Below the pieces are notes generated by a model, which worked only from the letters and a program-made list of their open reading frames with translations, had not been told where the DNA came from and did not search any database. The translations under genes were made by a program, and so were the position numbers. From CAYJOG01 sp964371695 [NCBI: uncultured bacterium] (GTDB taxonomy: Bacteria > CAYJOG01), in NCBI GenBank assembly GCA_964371695.1, contig CAYJOG010000107.1, positions 1 to 8,080 of the forward strand: DNA of 8,080 nt, in the 5' to 3' direction. Each line of letters opens with the position of its first letter. The first letter of the stretch is position 1. Shown here one piece after another: positions 1 to 4,703 of this stretch.

Positions 1-150
1 TTGAAATTGTTGTTGCGCGGTGGGGACACCGCGCCTACTCCAAGGTTGTTGTGGCAAGACGGTTTGCGAGGAATCTTTCCAGATGCCTATTGAGGCATCT
101 GGCCGAGCAAAGGCGATAGCGGCGTCGCGCCTACTCCAAAAAATGGACAG
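1..150. repeat. Non-coding hairpin/direct repeat cluster downstream of trpC
   Basis: No credible gene lies here; open frames in the stretch are incidental. Three elements are visible. An 8-bp perfect hairpin occupies 15-34 (GCGCGGTG, loop GGGA, CACCGCGC). A 14-base direct repeat, CGCGCCTACTCCAA, occurs at 30-43 and again at 126-139. A 10-bp perfect hairpin lies between them at 79-102. The second copy of the direct repeat is preceded by a partly self-complementary stretch (112-131). The arrangement looks like two adjacent or partly degenerate copies of a dispersed intergenic repeat whose conserved end is the 14-mer. Its family is not identified. None of the hairpins is followed by a T-run on either strand, so terminator function for trpC is not supported. 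Confidence 0.6.
79..102. repeat. Perfect 10-bp inverted repeat, ATTG loop
   Basis: CCAGATGCCT (79-88) and AGGCATCTGG (93-102) are exact reverse complements around the tetraloop ATTG (89-92). It lies about 90 bases beyond the trpC stop. The lack of a U-tract argues against an intrinsic terminator. A second perfect stem with the same ATTG loop occurs at 3398-3419. Confidence 0.75.
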
Positions 151-188
151 AAATCAGGCGTTTTTCCTTAACCTGACGGCAATGGGCT

Positions 189-992
189 TTACCCCTCCAG
201 CATCTCCCGCAGTGCAGCGGCGGGGTCGGCCTGCTGCATCAGCGCCTGACCCACCAGCACGCCGCCATATCCCCGCTGGCGCGCCCGCACCACGTCCTGG
301 GGGGTTTTCAGGCCGCTCTCTGCAATGGCGTGGCCGTGGGGCGGCAGGTGGTCATACAGTTCCAGGCAGCGTTCCAGGTCAATGTCCAGCGTGTCCAGAT
401 TCCGGTTGTTCACGCCCAGCAGGGGAATGTGCCCCAGGGCGGCAAAGGCGGTGTCCAGCTCTTTTTGATCGTGGGTTTCGATGAGGCTTTCCAGCCCCAG
501 TTCACCGGCTTCTTCAAACAGCGCCTTGAGCTGGGGAGGCGGCAGCATCCGCACAATCAGCAGAATCACGTCGGCCCCCGCCAGCGCCGCTTCATAGAGC
601 TGCCTGCGGTCAATCATGAAATCCTTGCGCAAAAGCGGCAGCGCCACCGCCGCCCGCACGTCCCGCAGGTCCTCAAGCGAGCCGCCGAAATATTTTTTGT
701 CGGTGAGCACGCTGATGCCCACGGCCCCCGCCAGCTCATATCCCCGCGCCACGGCGGGCGGGTCTGCCGACTGGTTCAGCACACCGGCGCTGGGGCTTTG
801 GCGCTTGATTTCCGCGATCACGCCAAACCCCTGCGACAGGCGCTCGCAGAGCGTGAGTCGTTTGCCGGTTTCTTGTAGCGCGAAACCCTGCCCGGCCCGC
901 CGGGCCTCACGCAGACGGTTTTGCAGCACCGCCAGGTCCAGGCCCTGCACCTCGCGCTGTTTTTCGGCGGCGATTTCTTCAAGCAGCGCCAT
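189..992 (-). CDS. trpC: Indole-3-glycerol-phosphate synthase (TrpC)
   Basis: This cytoplasmic enzyme closes the indole ring: it converts carboxyphenylamino-deoxyribulose phosphate to indole-3-glycerol phosphate, CO2 and water in tryptophan synthesis. The 267-residue protein has the normal length for a single-domain (beta/alpha)8 TrpC with no TrpF fused to it. The family signature VIAEIKRQSPSAG is at residues 58-70, with the substrate-binding/catalytic Glu61 and Lys63. LRKDF at 121-125 supplies the general-acid Lys123. ESLIETH (168-174), GVNNRNL (193-199) and AESGLKTP (224-231) give the remaining active-site Glu, Asn and Glu/Ser. GVLVGQALM near 244-252 is the phosphate-binding end of the barrel. 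All expected catalytic residues are present. The ATG at 992 is chosen because MALLEEIA matches the usual TrpC N-terminus; the same frame stays open to 1217 only as a shadow of trpD. It overlaps the trpD 3' end by 14 bases, so the two are probably co-transcribed and translationally coupled. Confidence 0.97.
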   Translation of the reverse strand: MALLEEIAAEKQREVQGLDLAVLQNRLREARRAGQGFALQETGKRLTLCERLSQGFGVIAEIKRQSPSAGVLNQSADPPAVARGYELAGAVGISVLTDKKYFGGSLEDLRDVRAAVALPLLRKDFMIDRRQLYEAALAGADVILLIVRMLPPPQLKALFEEAGELGLESLIETHDQKELDTAFAALGHIPLLGVNNRNLDTLDIDLERCLELYDHLPPHGHAIAESGLKTPQDVVRARQRGYGGVLVGQALMQQADPAAALREMLEG

Positions 993-1992
993 GGACCGCC
1001 CCCCGCAGTTTTTCCAGCAGGGTGTGTACCTTGCCGCTGTGCAGGGTTTCACGGGCCAGGGCCACGCCGTCTCCGGGGCTGGGGGCGAGGTCTGCCAGCC
1101 ACAGGGCCACGCCGGTGTTGAGCAAGACAAACTCCGTGGGCGGCCCCGCCTCGCCTGCCAGCACACGCCGGGAAAGTTCCAGGCTGTGGGCCACGTCCTG
1201 CACGGCCACGGCGGCAAGCGGCGCGGGCGTCACACCCAATTCTTCGGGTGTGAACGTGAGAGGTGTGGATTTTTCGCCCTCAATCAACAGACCGGAAGTG
1301 GGGCCGCTCAGGTCAATTTCGTCCAGACCGCTTTGGGCGTGAAATACGAAGGCCCTGTCCACACCCAGAGCCTGCAACGCCTCTGCCATGGGTTGAAGCC
1401 GCCGGGCCTGACCCACCCCCAGCAGGTGACGCCGCGCCCCCAGGGGATTGGTGAGCGGCCCCAGCAGGTTGAACACCGTGGGCACACCCAGCGCCCGGCG
1501 CACGGGCATGGCGTGTTTCATGGCGGGGTGACAGGCGGGGGCAAACAGAAACACGAAGCCCGTTTCGGCGTATTGCTGCTTCAGCGCCGCCTCCTCCAGG
1601 GCCAGGGGCACGCCCAGGGCTTCCAGCAGGTCGGCGCTGCCGCACTTGCCGCTCACGGCTCGGTTGCCGTGTTTGGCCACCTTGCCGCCCGCCGCCGCCA
1701 CCAGCAGACCCGCCAGCGTGCCGGTGTTCATCACGCTTTTGCCGCTGCCGCCGGTGCCGCAGGTGTCCAGGGCTTCAGGGGCCATGAAACCAAAATCCGC
1801 CGCGTTTTCGCGCATGGCGCGGGCAAAGCCGGTGAGTTCGGCGGCGGTTTCGCCCTTGAGGCTGAGGGCCGTGAGCACACCCCCCAGCAGGCCCTCGGCC
1901 ACCTCGCCGCGAAAAAGCGCCTGGGCAAAGGCGTGGGCCTCGGCGGGTGTCAGGGACTGGCCCGCAAGCAGGCCCGGCAGGGGGTTTTGCAT
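979..1992 (-). CDS. trpD: Anthranilate phosphoribosyltransferase (TrpD)
   Basis: TrpD transfers the phosphoribosyl group of PRPP to anthranilate, the step directly before the TrpF/TrpC reactions of tryptophan synthesis. The 337-residue length is typical for a stand-alone TrpD without a TrpG domain. The N-terminal helical domain is about residues 1-70. The PRPP loop DTCGTGGSG spans 76-84. KHGNR (107-111) is the conserved anthranilate/PRPP motif. NLLGPLTNP (175-183) and GLDEI (222-226, metal-binding Asp-Glu) follow. Two positions differ from what I recall of the family: the Asp normally after GTGG is Ser83, and the N-[IV]-S-T phosphate loop reads N89-T-G91-T, losing the usual Ser. The rest of the active site and linkage to trpC favour a true TrpD over a TrpD2/YbiB-like relative. 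ATG at 1992 is the only start before the in-frame stop at about 2040; only a weak GGGG precedes it. No trpE or trpG is in the window. Confidence 0.95.
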   Translation of the reverse strand: MQNPLPGLLAGQSLTPAEAHAFAQALFRGEVAEGLLGGVLTALSLKGETAAELTGFARAMRENAADFGFMAPEALDTCGTGGSGKSVMNTGTLAGLLVAAAGGKVAKHGNRAVSGKCGSADLLEALGVPLALEEAALKQQYAETGFVFLFAPACHPAMKHAMPVRRALGVPTVFNLLGPLTNPLGARRHLLGVGQARRLQPMAEALQALGVDRAFVFHAQSGLDEIDLSGPTSGLLIEGEKSTPLTFTPEELGVTPAPLAAVAVQDVAHSLELSRRVLAGEAGPPTEFVLLNTGVALWLADLAPSPGDGVALARETLHSGKVHTLLEKLRGAVHGAA

Positions 1993-2044
1993 GGCCCCAT
2001 GATTGACAAAGACCAGCCCCGCCGCAAGCCGGGCCCATCACCGT

Positions 2045-2050
2045 TATAAT
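2045..2050 (+). promoter_or_regulatory. Candidate -10 box of metK (TATAAT)
   Basis: A consensus TATAAT lies in the divergent trpD/metK gap. Transcription would start near 2057, giving metK a leader of about 38 bases. No good -35 is found at 16-18 bases upstream; the TTGACA at 2003-2008 is 36 bases away, too far to pair with it. On the opposite strand the same AT-rich island reads TATAAC and could serve trpD, but with no recognisable -35. No SAM riboswitch fold is possible in so short a leader. Confidence 0.5.
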
Positions 2051-2083
2051 CCCCCCTCTTTACTTTCACGGCCCGATGGCCCC

Positions 2084-2088
2084 AGGAG
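2084..2088 (+). promoter_or_regulatory. metK Shine-Dalgarno site (AGGAG)
   Basis: AGGAG ends six bases before the metK ATG, which is ideal spacing and fixes that start. It contrasts with pheS and the 6785 gene, which have no such site. Confidence 0.75.
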
Positions 2089-2094
2089 TCTCCC

Positions 2095-3282
2095 ATGGCA
2101 GCGAAACGTCTTTTCACCAGTGAATCAGTCAGCGAAGGCCACCCCGACAAGGTTTGTGACCAGATCAGCGACACCATTCTGGACGCCTGTCTGGCCCAGG
2201 ACCCCACCAGCCGCGTGGCCTGTGAAACCGCCGTCACCACCGGTCTGGTGCTGGTGTGCGGCGAAATCACCACCAAGGCCCTGTTTGACGTGCCCACCCT
2301 GGTGCGGGCGCGCATCGCCCACATCGGTTATGTCGAAGACAACATGAAGTTCGACGCCGAAGGCTGCGGCGTGATCGTGGCCATCGGCAAACAAAGCCCC
2401 GACATCAGCCAAGGCGTGAGCAAGGCCCTGGAGCACCGCGAGGCCGAAGACGAAGCCCACGAGTTCGACGCCCAGGGCGCGGGCGACCAGGGCCTGATGT
2501 TCGGCTTTGCCTGCGACGAAACGCCGGAACTGATGCCCCTGCCCATCGCGCTGGCGCACCGCCTGATGCTGGAGCAGTCGAGCCTGCGCAAGTCGGGCAC
2601 CTTGCCGTGGCTGCGCCCCGACGCCAAAAGTCAGGTGACGGTGGTGTATGAAAACGGCCGCCCGGTGTCGCTGGACACGGTGCTCATCAGCACCCAGCAC
2701 CACCCCGACGTAGACCAGCAGACCATTCACCACGAACTGAAAAAACACCTGGTGGACAAAGTGCTGCCCCAGGACCTCATCCACAACGAAACCCGTTTTC
2801 TGGTGAACCCCACGGGCCGGTTTGTCATCGGCGGCCCCCACGGCGACGCGGGCCTCACGGGCCGCAAGATCATCGTGGACACCTATGGCGGCTACGCCCG
2901 CCACGGCGGCGGCGCCTTCAGCGGTAAAGACCCCAGCAAGGTGGACCGCTCCGCCGCCTATGCCGCCCGCTGGGTGGCCAAACATCTGGTGGCCGCAGGG
3001 GCGGCCAGCAAGGTGGAGATTCAGGTGAGCTACGCCATTGGCGTGGCCCGGCCCACCAGCGTGCTGGTGGAAACCTTCGGCACCGAAAAAGTCGCCCCCG
3101 AAAAAATCCAGAACACCGTGGACAACGTGTTTGACCTGCGCCCGGCGGCGATTCTCAAACACCTCAACCTGCGCCGCCCCATCTACACCCCCACCGCCGC
3201 CTATGGCCACTTTGGCCGCGACGAGTTCCCCTGGGAACAACTCACCCGCCTGGACGACGTGAAGCGCGCACTGGGGAATTAG
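2095..3282 (+). CDS. metK: S-adenosylmethionine synthase (MetK)
   Basis: MetK makes S-adenosylmethionine, the general methyl donor, from methionine and ATP in the cytoplasm, releasing phosphate and pyrophosphate. The 395-residue protein has the usual bacterial length. Family signatures are intact: [13 protein letters not shown] at 7-19 (ATP-binding His16 and Asp18), the signature hexapeptide GAGDQG at 128-133, the glycine-rich [19 protein letters not shown] at 271-289 with the phosphate-binding Lys and Asp/Arg, and ARPTSV near 318-323. The three alternating MAT domains run from N-terminus to C-terminus without gaps. The ATG at 2095 is supported by the AGGAG site and by the typical N-terminus. 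The gene stands alone, divergent from trpDC and separated from pheS by a 386-bp repeat-rich gap, so it is probably monocistronic. Confidence 0.98.
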   Translation: MAAKRLFTSESVSEGHPDKVCDQISDTILDACLAQDPTSRVACETAVTTGLVLVCGEITTKALFDVPTLVRARIAHIGYVEDNMKFDAEGCGVIVAIGKQSPDISQGVSKALEHREAEDEAHEFDAQGAGDQGLMFGFACDETPELMPLPIALAHRLMLEQSSLRKSGTLPWLRPDAKSQVTVVYENGRPVSLDTVLISTQHHPDVDQQTIHHELKKHLVDKVLPQDLIHNETRFLVNPTGRFVIGGPHGDAGLTGRKIIVDTYGGYARHGGGAFSGKDPSKVDRSAAYAARWVAKHLVAAGAASKVEIQVSYAIGVARPTSVLVETFGTEKVAPEKIQNTVDNVFDLRPAAILKHLNLRRPIYTPTAAYGHFGRDEFPWEQLTRLDDVKRALGN

Positions 3283-3316
3283 ACGGGGAAGCTGAAAGTC
3301 GGGAAAAGAGAAAAGC

Positions 3317-3375
3317 CCCATTATTTCCCTCTCCCCTTTATGGGGAGAGGAAGCCCCGAAGGGGCAGGTAATGGG
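3317..3375. repeat. Nested inverted repeat downstream of metK
   Basis: An outer 7-bp stem (CCCATTA 3317-3323 with TAATGGG 3369-3375) encloses two complete hairpins. The first is 9 bp, CCTCTCCCC (3328-3336) with GGGGAGAGG (3342-3350). The second is GCCCC-GAA-GGGGC (3353-3365). RNA or cruciform DNA could thus form a three-way junction. The CCTCTCCCC/GGGGAGAGG core is also the core of the repeat at 3511-3534, so the two are probably members of one dispersed family in variant form. It starts 35 bases after the metK stop. No adjacent U-run is present, so classical terminator function is uncertain. Confidence 0.65.
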
Positions 3376-3397
3376 CGGGGGGGGTCTTTTGGGGTTG

Positions 3398-3446
3398 CGG
3401 CAGCATATTGATGCTGCCGGGCGCGCCCAGCGGCGCGACAGCGCCG
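3398..3446. repeat. Two adjacent hairpins (ATTG and GACA loops)
   Basis: CGGCAGCAT (3398-3406) pairs perfectly with ATGCTGCCG (3411-3419) around ATTG. Eleven bases later CGGCGC (3431-3436) pairs with GCGCCG (3441-3446) around GACA. The order, an ATTG-loop hairpin followed by a GC-rich self-complementary segment, resembles 79-131 at the other end of the window, although the stems differ in sequence. Confidence 0.6.
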
Positions 3447-3471
3447 GGGTTCAAACAAGAAAACAAAATCC

Positions 3472-3493
3472 TTTTTTGGTTTTTTTTCTTTTT
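3472..3493 (+). other. T-rich tract between repeats
   Basis: Runs of six, eight and five T occur at 3472-3477, 3480-3487 and 3489-3493, preceded by an A-rich stretch (about 3453-3469). The nearest strong hairpin ends at 3446, 25 bases upstream, so this is not a canonical intrinsic terminator. It may nevertheless mark the end of the metK transcript. Composition is very unlike the flanking GC-rich DNA. Confidence 0.35.
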
Positions 3494-3536
3494 CTCACCC
3501 CTCACCCCAACCCTCTCCCCAGTGGGGGAGAGGGGG
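3494..3536. repeat. Dispersed CCCTCTCCCC hairpin repeat
   Basis: Tandem CTCACCCC-like units (3494-3508) lead into a perfect 10-bp hairpin: CCCTCTCCCC (3511-3520), loop AGTG, GGGGAGAGGG (3525-3534). In one frame this reads TPHPNPLPSGGEG, the peptide shadow of a dispersed intergenic repeat seen in many proteobacterial and other high-GC genomes; that frame is not a gene. The remaining part of the gap (3541-3650) is less GC-rich and shows nothing beyond the pheS promoter. Confidence 0.7.
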
Positions 3537-3651
3537 TAGATAGCATTTTGTTGTTCGACTAACTGGCGCGAAAAGGCGGAAAGTCATACAAAAACTTCAT
3601 GGGAATTTTATAACTCACGGACAACACCCGCTACGCAAAACGGTTCTTGTC

Positions 3652-3660
3652 TGGTATAAG
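3652..3660 (+). promoter_or_regulatory. Extended -10 promoter of pheS
   Basis: TGGTATAAG is an extended -10 (TG, one base, TATAAG at 3655-3660). No convincing -35 is seen 17 bases upstream, which extended -10 promoters can do without. Only eight bases separate the box from the pheS GTG, so the expected start of transcription falls on or within about two bases of the start codon. Confidence 0.55.
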
Positions 3661-3668
3661 GTGCAGCC

Positions 3669-4703
3669 GTGGCGGAACAGACCCCTTCCCTTTCGGTGTT
3701 GAACGAGCAGGCCCAGGCCCTGCTGCCCGCGCTGGCGGCCATGGACGCCAAAAATCTGAACGACGCGCGGGTGGCCTGGCTGGGGCGAAACGGCCAGCTC
3801 ACGCAGGCGGCCAAGGCCGTGGGCAAACTGACCAAAGAAGACCGCCCCGCCGCCGGTCAGGCCCTGAACGCGCTTAAAAACCAGCTCGAAGAAGCCTTTG
3901 ACGCCCGGCAGAAAACCCTGGCGCACGACACCCTGCTGGCCCGCACGCTGGGGCCGCCCGCCGACGTGTCCGAGCCGGGGTTTTTTCGCCGCACCGGCAG
4001 CCGCCACCCCCTGCGCCAGTTGTGGGAGGAAATCGAGGACATCTTCACCAACCTGGGTTTTGCCGTGGAAGACGGCCCGGAGGTGGAGTCGGATTATTAC
4101 AACTTCGAGGCCCTGAACATTCCGGCGGACCACCCCGCCCGCGACGACCACGACACACTTTTTGTGGGGCCGGGCCGCCTGCTGCGCACCCACACCAGCA
4201 ACGTGCAGATTCACGTGATGAAACGCCAGCGGCCCCCCATTCAGGTCATCTCGCTGGGCCGCACCTATCGGCGCGACGAGGTCACCCCCCGCCACAGCCC
4301 CATGTTTCACCAACTCGAAGTGCTGCACATCGACCAGCACCTGCACATGGGCCACCTCAAAGGCATGTTGCAGGCGTTCATCGACGCCCTCTTTGGCCCG
4401 GGGCTGAAAATCCGCCTGCGGCCCAGCTTTTTTCCGTTTACCGAGCCGAGCGCCGAGGTGGACGTGAGCTGCCTGTTCTGTCACGGCCAGGGTTGCCGGG
4501 TGTGTTCGGGCACGGGGTGGATGGAGATTTTGGGCAGCGGTTTGGTGGACCCCCGCGTGTTGCGCGAGGCGGGCATCAACCCCGATGAATACAGCGGTTA
4601 TGCCTTTGGCGCGGGGCTGGAGCGCATCGCCATGCTGCGGCACCACATCCACGACATCCGCCTGTTCACCGAAAACGACTTGGCGTTCCTGAGGCAGTTC
4701 TGA
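3669..4703 (+). CDS. pheS: Phenylalanyl-tRNA synthetase alpha subunit (PheS)
   Basis: PheS is the catalytic subunit of the (alpha-beta)2 enzyme that charges tRNA-Phe in the cytoplasm. The 344-residue protein has an N-terminal helical, probably coiled-coil tRNA-binding arm (about 1-95), then the class II core. Motif 1 surrounds GFAVEDGPEVESDYYNFEALN (130-150). Motif 2 is GRTYRRDEV...MFHQLE (198-217), with the ATP-binding Arg. FPFTEPSAEVD (255-265) lines the phenylalanine site. Motif 3 is GYAFGAGLERIAML (310-323). An insert at 268-279, C-x2-C-x4-C-x2-C (CLFCHGQGCRVC), looks like a small zinc knuckle, found in a subset of bacterial PheS proteins and absent from the E. coli form. The GTG at 3669 is the first start after the in-frame TAA at 3657. 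It has no Shine-Dalgarno site, consistent with a leaderless message. The stop overlaps the pheT start by one base (TGATG). Confidence 0.96.
   Translation: MAEQTPSLSVLNEQAQALLPALAAMDAKNLNDARVAWLGRNGQLTQAAKAVGKLTKEDRPAAGQALNALKNQLEEAFDARQKTLAHDTLLARTLGPPADVSEPGFFRRTGSRHPLRQLWEEIEDIFTNLGFAVEDGPEVESDYYNFEALNIPADHPARDDHDTLFVGPGRLLRTHTSNVQIHVMKRQRPPIQVISLGRTYRRDEVTPRHSPMFHQLEVLHIDQHLHMGHLKGMLQAFIDALFGPGLKIRLRPSFFPFTEPSAEVDVSCLFCHGQGCRVCSGTGWMEILGSGLVDPRVLREAGINPDEYSGYAFGAGLERIAMLRHHIHDIRLFTENDLAFLRQF

Noticed and set aside
154-178. Possible trpC terminator on the minus strand (TCAGG...CCTGA)
   Set aside because: The stem is only five base pairs around a 13-base loop, followed by a very short T-run. 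It is too weak to call.
616-2049. 477-codon plus-strand frame across trpC and trpD
   Set aside because: It is antisense to two well-supported trp genes. The translation is rich in Gly, Arg, His and Gln with no domain, as expected from a GC-rich shadow.
2003-2050. TTGACA (2003-2008) and TATAAT (2045-2050) as one promoter
   Set aside because: The spacing is 36 bases, about twice the 16-18 a sigma-70 promoter requires. Only the TATAAT is kept as a candidate.
2125-3321. 398-codon open frame on the minus strand across metK
   Set aside because: It is antisense to a complete, motif-rich MetK, in a GC-rich genome where third-position bias opens such frames. Its composition (Gly/Ala/His/Val-rich) is that of a shadow.
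3371-3562. 63-codon open frame ending ...TPHPNPLPSGGEG
   Set aside because: Its C-terminal part is the translation of a dispersed CCCTCTCCCC hairpin repeat, and its first part runs over other hairpins. It has no ribosome-binding site and no protein-like composition.
3599-3613. Phe leader peptide/attenuator upstream of pheS
   Set aside because: The only short frame (ATG GGA ATT TTA TAA) has no Phe codons, there is no terminator/antiterminator pair, and the likely pheS promoter lies downstream of it.
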